A stretch of DNA of 64,000 nucleotides, from the NCBI GenBank assembly GCA_016714785.1, contig JADKCC010000010.1:62001-126000 (forward strand), given 5' to 3'. Under the pieces are notes generated by a model that saw only the letters and a program-made list of their open reading frames with translations, was not told the origin of the DNA and made no database searches. Positions 54,052 through 63,161 of the stretch are shown piece after piece; within the stretch, counting starts at the first letter, position 1, and each line of letters begins with the position of its first letter. The stretch is from Saprospiraceae bacterium. Its GTDB lineage: Bacteria > Bacteroidota > Bacteroidia > Chitinophagales > Saprospiraceae. The position numbers were made by a program, and so were the translations under genes.

Positions 54052-54954
54052 ATGATAAATTGGAAGGGAGTTTTCCCAGCGCTCACATCAAAGTTTGACA
54101 AAAATGAAGAACTTGATATGGCAATGTACCATAAAAATCTTCAAAAACAGATTGAAGCTGGCGTAAATGGTATCATCTTGGGTGGTACCTTGGGTGAAGC
54201 GAGTACTTTAACAGAACTGGAGAAGGAAACCTTGGTTAAATTTACTTTAGAAAGCGTAGAAAATAAAATTCCCGTAATACTTAATATTGCAGAAGGTTCA
54301 ACAAAAGAAGCAGTAAGGCAAGCCACACTTGCTGAAAAATGGGGTGCTCAGGGTCTTATGATTTTGCCTCCAATGAGATATAAACCCGACCATAGAGAAT
54401 GTGTCACTTATTTTAGTACTGTAGCTGATACTACGAGATTGCCTATAATGATATATAACAATCCTGTGGATTATAAAACTGAAGTTACACTAGATATTTT
54501 TGAAGAATTGACGGCTTGTGATAACATACAGTCCATCAAAGAATCAACAAGGGATATATCCAATGTAACAAGACTAAAAAACAGATTTGGAGATAGATTT
54601 AAGATTCTTTGTGGTGTTGATACGCTAGCCATGGAAGAGTTGGTTATGGGTGCAGACGGATGGGTGGCAGGTCTAGTTTGTGCTTTCCCCAAAGAGACTG
54701 TTGCTATCTTCCATTTAATAAAATCTGGGAGAATAGATGAAGCTTTGAAAATATATAGATGGTTTCTGCCTATTCTCGAATTGGATATTCATTCAAAATT
54801 AGTACAGTATATTAAATTGGCTGAAACCATGGAAGGGATAGGTAATGAGTTCGTAAGGGCACCTAGGCTCACTTTGGTAGGTGATGAGAGAGAATCTGTA
54901 TCAAAAATAATAGGTGATGCAAAACGTATGAGACCAATTTTACCAAAAATATAG
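54052..54954 (+). CDS. Dihydrodipicolinate-synthase-family aldolase/dehydratase
   Basis: 300 residues, (beta/alpha)8 DapA fold: GTLGEASTL near 44 (phosphate loop-like GGTLGEAST), MIYNNPVDYK with the active Tyr near 138 and SIKESTRDISN with the Schiff-base Lys near 163. The next gene is an NADP-type aldehyde dehydrogenase, 2 nt away. That pair is typical of trans-4-hydroxyproline catabolism (pyrroline-4-hydroxy-carboxylate deaminase) or of keto-deoxy sugar-acid pathways. True DapA of lysine synthesis is less likely. Confidence 0.8.
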   Translation: MINWKGVFPALTSKFDKNEELDMAMYHKNLQKQIEAGVNGIILGGTLGEASTLTELEKETLVKFTLESVENKIPVILNIAEGSTKEAVRQATLAEKWGAQGLMILPPMRYKPDHRECVTYFSTVADTTRLPIMIYNNPVDYKTEVTLDIFEELTACDNIQSIKESTRDISNVTRLKNRFGDRFKILCGVDTLAMEELVMGADGWVAGLVCAFPKETVAIFHLIKSGRIDEALKIYRWFLPILELDIHSKLVQYIKLAETMEGIGNEFVRAPRLTLVGDERESVSKIIGDAKRMRPILPKI

Positions 54955-54956
54955 AT

Positions 54957-56414
54957 ATGATCAACGAACTTAATAAAGTAATGGAGCAAGCGTACGAGGC
55001 ATTTCTGTCTTACCAGTTTGTATCAGGTCAGGATAAAAAAGTATTTTTGTACACTATTGCAGATGAAATAGAAGACTTAGGAGCAGATCTTTTAGAAACA
55101 GCATCAGAAGAAACCAATCTTCCTATAGCAAGATTTATTGGCGAGCGCCAACGTACATGTAGCCAATTACGTGCTTTTGGTGATTTAGTGGCAGAAGGGT
55201 CATGGGTTGATGCTGTGATAGATACGGCTATACCTGATAGAAAACCTTTACCGAAGCCTGACATGCGTAAGATGTCAGTAGCTTTAGGGCCAATCTTAGT
55301 ATTTGGAGCATCCAATTTTCCACTAGCTTACTCCACGGCAGGAGGAGATACAGCATCTGCATTAGCTGCGGGATGTTCTGTAGTCGTCAAAGGTCACCCA
55401 TCGCATCCCCGTACTTCTTTACTTGTGGCCTCTGCGATTCAAAATGCCGTATCTATATGTGGATTGCATCCTCATGTCTTTCAACATGTAGTTGGCGATT
55501 CACATGAATTGGGAAAAATACTGACACAACATTCTCATACTGCAGGTGTAGGATTTACAGGAAGTTTGACAGGCGGAAGAGCAATTTTTGACTACGGACA
55601 ACAACGAGAAATACCCATTCCAGTATTTTCCGAAATGGGTAGTACCAATCCCGTACTTTTGCTCAAAGACGCTTTAAATCATAAGGCACCAGAATTTGCC
55701 AAGGCATTTGCAAACTCCATTACGATAGGTGTTGGTCAATTTTGCACCAATCCTGGTATTTTGTTGGGCATTAAAAGCAGTGCACTCAATCACTTCACTA
55801 GTTTATTAGCATTAGAATTATCCATGATTCCAGCTTTTAAAATGTTGCATCAAGGGATTCATACGAGTTACGTTTCAATATTGAGTAAGGTACTGTCTGA
55901 CAAGGGAGTAGAGACTGTATTTCATGCACATGCTGATGGGGACCTAGTAGCAAGCCCAGTCCTAGCGAGAGTATCAGGAGATGCATTTTTGAAAAACCCT
56001 AACCTACATCATGAGATATTTGGCCCATTTTCGATAATTATTGTTTGCGATAATAAAAATCAAATGATTGATATTTGGAAAAAACTCCAAGGTCAATTGA
56101 CTACAACTATTATCGGAACAGACCGAGATATTAAATCAAACATTGATTTATTGGATGTAGCAAGAAATATAGCAGGTAGAATTGTGTTCAATAATGTGCC
56201 AACAGGTGTAGAAGTTAGTAATGCTACGGTGCATGGTGGGCCTTATCCTGCTGCTACAGACGCCAGATTTACTTCCGTCGGGCTGGATGCAATCAAGAGA
56301 TGGGTGCGACCATTATGTTTTCAAGATTGTCCAGATTTTCTATTGCCAGATGCAATAAAAGATAGTAATCCATTAGGCTTATGGAGAAAAATAAATGGGG
56401 AATACAAACGGTAA
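54957..56414 (+). CDS. Aldehyde dehydrogenase (alpha-ketoglutarate semialdehyde type)
   Basis: 485 residues. Catalytic Glu in PVFSEMGSTNPVLL near 230 and Cys in GVGQFCTNPG near 265; NAD(P) binding around GFTGSLTGGRAIF. The composition and length fit the KGSADH/2,5-dioxovalerate dehydrogenase subgroup, which turns alpha-ketoglutaric semialdehyde to 2-oxoglutarate. Translationally linked to the DapA-like gene. Confidence 0.85.
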   Translation: MINELNKVMEQAYEAFLSYQFVSGQDKKVFLYTIADEIEDLGADLLETASEETNLPIARFIGERQRTCSQLRAFGDLVAEGSWVDAVIDTAIPDRKPLPKPDMRKMSVALGPILVFGASNFPLAYSTAGGDTASALAAGCSVVVKGHPSHPRTSLLVASAIQNAVSICGLHPHVFQHVVGDSHELGKILTQHSHTAGVGFTGSLTGGRAIFDYGQQREIPIPVFSEMGSTNPVLLLKDALNHKAPEFAKAFANSITIGVGQFCTNPGILLGIKSSALNHFTSLLALELSMIPAFKMLHQGIHTSYVSILSKVLSDKGVETVFHAHADGDLVASPVLARVSGDAFLKNPNLHHEIFGPFSIIIVCDNKNQMIDIWKKLQGQLTTTIIGTDRDIKSNIDLLDVARNIAGRIVFNNVPTGVEVSNATVHGGPYPAATDARFTSVGLDAIKRWVRPLCFQDCPDFLLPDAIKDSNPLGLWRKINGEYKR

Positions 56415-56419
56415 AAGTG

Positions 56420-57325
56420 TTAAAAAACTAACCGTTTATCTTTAAGTTCAAATGGAATATCTAATGGATCAAAGATTAATTCCATAGACTTTTGAATATC
56501 ATTGGTCGGTATCTGCCCTGTGTAGTATCGGGTTTGATATTTAGTTTTCATCTCAAAATCAAAATCGTAGTACTTTTTTAGTTCTGTCAGTACATTTTTT
56601 AACGGAATATTTTCAAATTTCAATCTATTATCCCTCCATGAAGGGGAAATATCATTGACATTTTTAAAATCATAAAAATTACCATTCCTTACACTTACCT
56701 GCTGTGAAGCATGAATGATTTTAGTTTTATTTTGTCCAGCATTTACCTCCACTTTGCCTTCATAGCACGTCACATTCATAAATATACCATACGATTCAAC
56801 ATCAAATTTGGTACCAAGTACTTTTACAAAACCATCATTGGTCTGCACTAAGAATGATGATCCTTTTTTTACATCAAAATAAGCTTGACCTGAAAGGTTA
56901 AGTGTTCTTGCCACCTGCCATTTAGAAGGTAGATACGACAATGAAGTAAGTGCATTCAAATGGAAAGCTGAGCTGTCAGGTAGCCACCCTGCATATTTTT
57001 CACCCACTTTTGTTTTAATTTCCTCCACTTTATTACTTTCAATATTTTGGTAGGCAAGGTGCACAAAGCCAATAATCAAAATAAAAATAAAGCCAAGTAA
57101 TAAATATTTGAACTTACCTTTTTTAGCGGCATTTGAATCTCTTTTTTGTTGAAAATCCTCCCAACTTTGTTCAATTGGTTTAGCCTTGAGTTTTAAATTA
57201 TCAATATAAGCCAAATCCTGTCTAAGTACATCTAAATCTATACCTTCAGATATCTCTGCTAATTCTTGTATGGTAGCAGAACTATCCAACCATTTGACCA
57301 AAATAATATTTTCTTCTTTATTCAT
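56420..57325 (-). CDS. FecR-family anti-sigma factor (no receptor next to it)
   Basis: 301 residues. TM near 75-92 (FKYLLLGFIFILIIGFVHLAY), FecR domain (AGWLPDSSAFHLNALTSLSY...LSGQAYFDVKKGSSFLVQT) and C-terminal DUF4974-like domain (KFENIPLKNVLTELKKYYDF). Pairs with the ECF sigma gene 70 nt upstream. It converges with the aldehyde dehydrogenase gene; no TonB receptor follows, so its target lies outside the window. Confidence 0.88.
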   Translation of the reverse strand: MNKEENIILVKWLDSSATIQELAEISEGIDLDVLRQDLAYIDNLKLKAKPIEQSWEDFQQKRDSNAAKKGKFKYLLLGFIFILIIGFVHLAYQNIESNKVEEIKTKVGEKYAGWLPDSSAFHLNALTSLSYLPSKWQVARTLNLSGQAYFDVKKGSSFLVQTNDGFVKVLGTKFDVESYGIFMNVTCYEGKVEVNAGQNKTKIIHASQQVSVRNGNFYDFKNVNDISPSWRDNRLKFENIPLKNVLTELKKYYDFDFEMKTKYQTRYYTGQIPTNDIQKSMELIFDPLDIPFELKDKRLVF

Positions 57326-57395
57326 TGTAAACCCTTAACGGTTTAATCAGGTAATACCCTAATGTAATGAATCGAAAAAATGAAAATTTTTAGTT

Positions 57396-57893
57396 TTATT
57401 TTATTTTTCGTAAAGTCGAGAATATTTCTAGTGCTTTTTGCATTCTTTTTTCTATAGCCTTTACACTTAATCCAAGATTGTCTGCTATCTGTGCATACGT
57501 TAGCTTTTCGATACGATTAAGTAAAAATACTTCCCTAGCACCTTCAGGCATACTTTGGATGGTAGTATCTAATTTTTTTTTAAACTCCTCCATTTCCATT
57601 AAATACTGCGGATCGCTATTGTCTTGTTGTATTGAAAATGAAGCACTATAATTATTTTTAACCTTATGATGTCTAACATGGTCCAAAAAAAGATTGTTTC
57701 CGACAGTAAATAGAAATGACTTAGCTTTCTCTATTTCTACCTTATTTCTATTGTTCCAAAGTCGGACGAAAGCTTCTTGAGCCAAATCTTCAGCCAATGC
57801 TACATCACCACATTTCGCTGAAAGATACATCCGTATGATAGGAAATGTATGGTCATAAAACTGCTTAAATTCCTGCTCCGAGCTGAATGCCAT
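57396..57893 (-). CDS. ECF RNA polymerase sigma factor (FecI-like)
   Basis: 165 residues with region 2 (MYLSAKCGDVALAEDLAQEAF VRLW) and region 4 (MPEGAREVFLLNRIEKLTYAQIADNLGLSVKAIEKRM). Its ATG directly abuts the aroQ stop (0 nt), so it is co-transcribed with aroQ. Confidence 0.9.
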   Translation of the reverse strand: MAFSSEQEFKQFYDHTFPIIRMYLSAKCGDVALAEDLAQEAFVRLWNNRNKVEIEKAKSFLFTVGNNLFLDHVRHHKVKNNYSASFSIQQDNSDPQYLMEMEEFKKKLDTTIQSMPEGAREVFLLNRIEKLTYAQIADNLGLSVKAIEKRMQKALEIFSTLRKIK

Positions 57894-58331
57894 TTATTTT
57901 ATATTGATCACATTATCTCGTAAATATTCTATGGCTTCTTTATAACCTTTTAGTCCATTGCCAACGATGCTATGCACGGCAGATTCCTTAATATAATTAG
58001 TGTGGCGATAAGCTTCTCTCTCATATATATTAGTAAGATGCACCTCGATGACAGGAGTGGTAATGGCCCTAAGCGCATCTGCCAAAGCGATAGAAGTATG
58101 TGTAAATCCACCTGCATTGAGTATGATACCATCATATCTGTAGCCTACACCATGTATCTTATCCAATAAGTCTCCTTCATGATTGGATTGGTAATAATGC
58201 AAGTTAAACTCAGGAAAACTATTTTCTAGCTCAATAAAATAAGTTTTAAACGACTTCGTACCATATATTTCGGGTTGTCTTACACCTAATAAATTTAAGT
58301 TAGGTCCGTTGATGATAATGATTTGCACCAT
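57894..58331 (-). CDS. aroQ: 3-dehydroquinate dehydratase, type II
   Basis: 145 residues: NGPNLNLLGVRQPEIYG (catalytic Tyr/Arg region) at 8-24, YYQSNHEGDLLDKI near 50, GGFTHTSIALADAL near 75 and IEVHLTNIYEREAYRH near 100 (catalytic His). Removes water from 3-dehydroquinate in the shikimate pathway. Upstream recQ is 10 nt away on the same strand. Confidence 0.95.
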   Translation of the reverse strand: MVQIIIINGPNLNLLGVRQPEIYGTKSFKTYFIELENSFPEFNLHYYQSNHEGDLLDKIHGVGYRYDGIILNAGGFTHTSIALADALRAITTPVIEVHLTNIYEREAYRHTNYIKESAVHSIVGNGLKGYKEAIEYLRDNVINIK

Positions 58332-58341
58332 AATATTGTAT

Positions 58342-60543
58342 TTAATTAGCTACGTCTGATATAAATTTGATTCGTGCAAGCAATACTTCTTCTTCACTGA
58401 TATCATCTTCTTGAAGCTTACGAATAGCCGTTTCTATTGCTTCGGTTGCAGAGCCTTTGAAATAATCAAAGATTTCATCAATGATCTCCTCATCTACTTT
58501 ATCCTTGATATAATAATTAATATTGAGCTTGGTACCTGCATCTACAATGTTATTCAATTCATACAATAACTCATCATGCGTCATCTCTACATTGCGTGCT
58601 ATGTCATCAAATGGCATTTTTCGATCTATAGATTGTATGATTGTTACCTTATTACGAGATTTATTTGCTACTTGTTTTATGACTACCTCGGTAGGTCGCT
58701 CTATTTCATTGTCTTCTACATACTTTTTGATCAGCTCTATGAATGGTTTGGCAAATTTTTGTGCTTTACCTTGGCTTACACCAGATATTTGCAGCATATC
58801 ATCCATACTGATAGGGTAGTAGGTTGCCATATCTTGGAGGGAAGGCTCTGAAAATATGACCCATGGCTGCACTTTTAGTTTGCGGGCTTCTGTTTTTCTA
58901 AGGTCTTTTAGCATTTCTACCAATACACTATCTAAAGCCGCTCCTTGCCCGGCACCATAATCATTGTCACCATCATCTTTGACAGAAAAGTCCCTATTTA
59001 AAGGAATCATAATAGATTCTGGATGTTTGATGAATTTTTTACCTGCATCCGTCAGTTTTAGAATACCGTATTGCTCGATCTCTTTAAATAGTAAATCATG
59101 TAGGACAGCTTGTCTAAATATGGTATGCCAAAACAACTCATCCTTAGATGCACCAGCACCGAATAATGGTAATTTGTCATATTTGAAATCTTTCATTTCT
59201 TTAGAAGTCTTGCCTGAAATGAATTCAACTAAAATTTTGATTGTATAATTCTCGTTCAACTGCTGGACAACTTGGAGTGCCAACTTCATTTCATCTTTGA
59301 CTTCTTCCTTCTTTTTTGGATATTTGCAGTTGTCGCACATCTTGTTACACTTGCAATCATCATAATCCTCCCCGAAATAGTGAAGCAAAAATTTTCTTCT
59401 ACAAGTATTATTTTCAGCATAAGCAATGACTTCATCCATCAATTGGGCACTTAGCTCACGCTCTGCTACAGGTTTATCTCTTAGGAATTTTTCTAATTTT
59501 AGTATGTCCTTGTATGAATAAAATGCTAAACAATCACCCATCAATCCATCTCTACCACCTCGACCTGTCTCTTGATAATAGTTTTCGATACTTTTGGGTA
59601 TATCATAATGGATGACAAAACGAACATCGGGTTTGTCTATGCCCATACCAAAGGCTATCGTTGCTACAATGACTTCAACTTCTTCCATCAAAAAATCATC
59701 CTGTACTTGTGTTCTAGTCTTGGCATCTAGTCCGGCGTGGTAAGCCGCTGCTATGATTCCATTGACATTGAGCATTTTGGCAATTTCTTCTGTTGATTTT
59801 CTGGATTGTACATAGATGATTCCAGATTTACCTTTGGAGGTTTTTATAAATTGGATGATACTTTTGACAGTACTATCCTTATTGACTTTTGGTCTTATTT
59901 CGTAGAAAAGGTTATCTCTATTGAATGATGAAATGAAGATATTTGGATCCACCATTTCAAGACTTTTTACTATATCGGTTTGTACTTTAGGAGTGGCAGT
60001 AGCCGTCAATGCAATTATAGGAATATCATCACCAATAGCCGATATCATGGTGCGAATCCTTCTATATTCTGGTCTAAAGTCATGTCCCCATTCCGAGATA
60101 CAATGTGCTTCATCCACTGCTACAAAAGAAATGTTTGTTTTTTGAAAAAATTCAATATTCTCATCTTTGGTGAGAGTTTCAGGAGCTATAAATAGCATTT
60201 TAGTTTTTCCTGATACGATCTCACTTTTGACATCATTCATCTGTGTTTTATTCAATGATGAATTTAAAAAACTAGCAATATTGTCTTCTTGGCTATATCC
60301 TCTTATTGAGTCCACTTGATTTTTCATCAAAGCGATAAGTGGTGAAATGATAATGGCCGTACCTTCCATCATCATGGCAGGAAGTTGGTAGCATAGAGAC
60401 TTGCCTCCACCTGTTGGCATGATAACAAAAGTATTTTTTTTATCAAGGACACTTTTTACAATCTGCTTTTGTTCGCCCTTAAATGATTCAAATCCAAAGT
60501 ATTTTTTCAACGACGAAGTAATATCTTGCTCTGTAAATGTCAT
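58342..60543 (-). CDS. recQ: ATP-dependent DNA helicase RecQ
   Basis: 733 residues: motif I PTGGGKSLCYQLPA near 43, DEAH box with the RecQ-specific aromatic-rich loop (DEAHCISEWGHDFRPEYR near 140), ARTxxVQDDF and GRGGRDG near 330, the zinc-binding RQC region (CRRKFLLHYFGEDYDDCKCN...CDNC near 375) and an HRDC domain (about 525-610). The C-terminal tail is longer than the usual 610-residue form. Unwinds recombination intermediates. Confidence 0.95.
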   Translation of the reverse strand: MTFTEQDITSSLKKYFGFESFKGEQKQIVKSVLDKKNTFVIMPTGGGKSLCYQLPAMMMEGTAIIISPLIALMKNQVDSIRGYSQEDNIASFLNSSLNKTQMNDVKSEIVSGKTKMLFIAPETLTKDENIEFFQKTNISFVAVDEAHCISEWGHDFRPEYRRIRTMISAIGDDIPIIALTATATPKVQTDIVKSLEMVDPNIFISSFNRDNLFYEIRPKVNKDSTVKSIIQFIKTSKGKSGIIYVQSRKSTEEIAKMLNVNGIIAAAYHAGLDAKTRTQVQDDFLMEEVEVIVATIAFGMGIDKPDVRFVIHYDIPKSIENYYQETGRGGRDGLMGDCLAFYSYKDILKLEKFLRDKPVAERELSAQLMDEVIAYAENNTCRRKFLLHYFGEDYDDCKCNKMCDNCKYPKKKEEVKDEMKLALQVVQQLNENYTIKILVEFISGKTSKEMKDFKYDKLPLFGAGASKDELFWHTIFRQAVLHDLLFKEIEQYGILKLTDAGKKFIKHPESIMIPLNRDFSVKDDGDNDYGAGQGAALDSVLVEMLKDLRKTEARKLKVQPWVIFSEPSLQDMATYYPISMDDMLQISGVSQGKAQKFAKPFIELIKKYVEDNEIERPTEVVIKQVANKSRNKVTIIQSIDRKMPFDDIARNVEMTHDELLYELNNIVDAGTKLNINYYIKDKVDEEIIDEIFDYFKGSATEAIETAIRKLQEDDISEEEVLLARIKFISDVAN

Positions 60544-60632
60544 AATGCGTATTTATCTTTTTTTTTAAACTTCTTAATTTTGTATGATCCGACTAGTATA
60601 TTATTTTATGTAAATATATACAAATTTTGACA

Positions 60633-60672
60633 AATAAAGCATTAATTTTTTATTCAAAATTAATGCTTTATT
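60633..60672. repeat. 17-bp perfect palindrome between recQ and kdsD
   Basis: AATAAAGCATTAATTTT (60633-60649) and its exact complement (60656-60672) around a 6-nt loop. The two genes diverge, so it is not at a gene end. It may be a regulatory or terminator-like structure for read-through. The rest of the 339-nt gap is AT-rich. Confidence 0.6.
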
Positions 60673-60816
60673 TGCTTTACAGAAGGCTACATTTTTATTG
60701 AAAACAAATGTCTCTGTATTATTCTGTTAAAGGTATTGAATTAAAACTGAATATCCAAATTATAAAATAAAAATTACATATTATGCATACTCTTCGTTAA
60801 AAACTGCCTTTTTTTG

Positions 60817-60824
60817 TAAGTTTG
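60817..60824 (+). promoter_or_regulatory. -7 box of kdsD
   Basis: TAAGTTTG, with a weak -33 (TTCG) 20 nt upstream. Confidence 0.4.
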
Positions 60825-60882
60825 ACCTTATTTTTAAAGCCTTTTTTATTTAGCAGCCAAAATTACGATTTTGAATCCGAAT

Positions 60883-61845
60883 ATGCAAACTGATATTAAA
60901 GAAAAAATTCAAAATACTTTGCAAATAGAGGCAAAAGCCCTTTTGCAGTTGAGTGAAGTGATAAATGAAGAAATTTGTAATGCTGTAGCAGAAATTTATC
61001 GCTGTAAAGGAAGATTAATTGTGACAGGTATTGGAAAGAGTGCCATTATTGCTCAAAAAATAGTTGCTACTTTTAATTCTACAGGTACATCATCCATCTT
61101 TATGCATGCTGCCGATGCTATTCATGGAGACTTGGGTATGATCCAAGCAGAAGATATCATCCTGTGTATTTCAAAAAGTGGTGACACGCCAGAAATCAAA
61201 GTACTCGTACCACTCATTAAGAGTTTTGGCAATACTTTGATCGGTATGGCTTCGAATAGACAATCGTTTTTAGCTATGCAAAGTGACTATCTCATATATT
61301 TACCTATGGATAGCGAAGCCGACCCTAATAATTTGGCACCAACTACAAGTACAACTTTACAAGTGGCTATGGGTGACGCTATAGCGGTTTCTTTACTTTC
61401 GCTTCGTGGCTTTTCTCAAAAACATTTTGCCAAATTTCATCCTGGTGGTAGCTTAGGTAAACAACTATATCTCCGTGTAAGCGACATGATCATTCAAAAT
61501 GAAAAGCCGAAAGTTTATCTAAGCGATAATATTCGTAAAGTGATTTTAGAAATATCATCTAAACGCTTGGGAGCTACAGCTGTAATGGATGATAATGAAA
61601 ACCTTAAAGGAATAATCACCGATGGCGACTTGAGAAGAATGCTCGAAACCAAAGATAATGTCTCACATTTGCTTGCAGCAGATATTATGAATGCAAATCC
61701 AAAAATGACTCAGATTGACACATTGGCAGTGGATGCATTAGGTACAATGAGAAAGTTTAGCATAACTCAGTTGATTGTAGCAGACGGTAATAGGTATAAA
61801 GGAATGATCCACCTACATGATATGATAAAAGAAGGAATTATTTGA
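60883..61845 (+). CDS. kdsD: KpsF/GutQ-type arabinose-5-phosphate isomerase
   Basis: 320 residues from the ATG at 60883 (a TTG at 60871 gives four more). SIS domain at about 35-175 (VTGIGKSAIIAQKIVATFNSTGT, CISKSGDTPEI) and two CBS domains (about 205-258 and 265-320, LKGIITDGDLRR). Turns ribulose-5-phosphate into arabinose-5-phosphate for Kdo of lipopolysaccharide. The gap behind it (61846-62078) holds nothing I can name. Confidence 0.93.
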   Translation: MQTDIKEKIQNTLQIEAKALLQLSEVINEEICNAVAEIYRCKGRLIVTGIGKSAIIAQKIVATFNSTGTSSIFMHAADAIHGDLGMIQAEDIILCISKSGDTPEIKVLVPLIKSFGNTLIGMASNRQSFLAMQSDYLIYLPMDSEADPNNLAPTTSTTLQVAMGDAIAVSLLSLRGFSQKHFAKFHPGGSLGKQLYLRVSDMIIQNEKPKVYLSDNIRKVILEISSKRLGATAVMDDNENLKGIITDGDLRRMLETKDNVSHLLAADIMNANPKMTQIDTLAVDALGTMRKFSITQLIVADGNRYKGMIHLHDMIKEGII

Positions 61846-62078
61846 TTTTTAGTGATATTAATTATTCCATAAATTGATGAATAATCCATTTACGTCACCA
61901 ATGGGTTTTGCCCTATTGTCAGTATAATTTATTGGTTGTAACCTACTGGATGATTGCTGATTTGTATTCCAATTGATAACTTATATGGACAAAAGAGATC
62001 TTAAAATAAAAATGATGCTTGCCGATGCAACCTTTACAAATATCTCTTGTCATTCATATACAAAACAAAATCAACTGA

Positions 62079-62627
62079 TTGGCAACGGTGATCGAAGATA
62101 AGATTTTAATACAACAATGCATCGCTGGTAAAAGAGAAGCGCAATACCTGCTTTATAAACAATACAATAAAGCAATGTACAATATTTGCCTTCGTATGGT
62201 CAGTGATCAAAATGATGCAGAGGATGTACTCCAAATATCATTTGTTCAAATATTTTCTAAACTTAGTGAGTATCGTTTTGAGTCCACCGTAGGAGCTTGG
62301 ATTAAACGAATTGTGGTCAATAATTGTATCAATCATCTTAGAAAAAATATCATCCATTTTGAATCTATAGAAGATAAAGAAGTCATGAGCATAGAAGATG
62401 AACCAGCAGAATATAATGTAAGTAGTATAAAAAAAGCCATTGATGAGTTGCCAGAAGGATATAGAGCGATATTTTGTCTATATACAATGGAAGGATATGA
62501 TCATAGTGAGATAGCTCAAATTATGAACATATCTGAATCTACATCAAAATCTCAATATAGTAGGGCAAAATCCAAACTTTATCAAATACTCAAAGATAAT
62601 GGCAGTATAAATCATATTTATCAATAA
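62079..62627 (+). CDS. ECF RNA polymerase sigma factor
   Basis: 182 residues with region 2 (AMYNICLRMVSDQNDAEDVLQISFVQIFSKL) and region 4 (LPEGYRAIFCLYTMEGYDHSEIAQIMNISESTSKSQYSRAKSKL). Start TTG at 62079, or GTG at 62088. Heads an operon with a membrane anti-sigma-like protein and a DUF4097-like protein. Confidence 0.88.
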   Translation: MATVIEDKILIQQCIAGKREAQYLLYKQYNKAMYNICLRMVSDQNDAEDVLQISFVQIFSKLSEYRFESTVGAWIKRIVVNNCINHLRKNIIHFESIEDKEVMSIEDEPAEYNVSSIKKAIDELPEGYRAIFCLYTMEGYDHSEIAQIMNISESTSKSQYSRAKSKLYQILKDNGSINHIYQ

Positions 62628-62633
62628 AATACA

Positions 62634-63161
62634 ATGAGCAATAATTTAGAAGATTTTATAAAGGCTAATAGAGTCCAATTTGATGACCAAAGACCAGACA
62701 GAAGTATATGGTTAGAAATAGAACGCAATCTGGATAAAGAAACAAAAAGTGAAAGGATATTTAAAATTAGTTTCTTAAAAATAGCAGCAAGCGTCATTTT
62801 TATTCTCAGTTTAGGAGTACTTATTGGTATCAATATGGCTCCCAAAAATGAACTTAATTATGCTATTTCTCCAGAAATGAAACAGTATAAAGAGACCGAA
62901 AATTATTATCGCACGCAAGTAAACTTGAAACTTAATGAACTCAAAGATCCTTTAACTAAAAGTAATGTAGAAAAAGACCTCAAGCAACTAGATGAAATAT
63001 ATCTTCAACTCAAATCTGAAATGATGAATAGTGAATATACCAATAGTGAAATGATGATTGATGCTATGATAAAAAACCATAAAACAAAAGTAGAAATCCT
63101 TGAAAGTATATTAAATAAACAAAACCAAATACATAATGAAACAGAAATCATTTCTTTATAA
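62634..63161 (+). CDS. Putative membrane anti-sigma factor
   Basis: 175 residues: a cytoplasmic N-terminus (LEDFIKANRVQFDDQRPD), one TM (FLKIAASVIFILSLGVLIGI near 47-67) and a coiled coil (LKLNELKDPLTKSNVEKDL). No clear zinc-anti-sigma HxxxCxxC motif. Position 7 nt after an ECF sigma gene suggests it sequesters that sigma factor. Confidence 0.65.
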   Translation: MSNNLEDFIKANRVQFDDQRPDRSIWLEIERNLDKETKSERIFKISFLKIAASVIFILSLGVLIGINMAPKNELNYAISPEMKQYKETENYYRTQVNLKLNELKDPLTKSNVEKDLKQLDEIYLQLKSEMMNSEYTNSEMMIDAMIKNHKTKVEILESILNKQNQIHNETEIISL

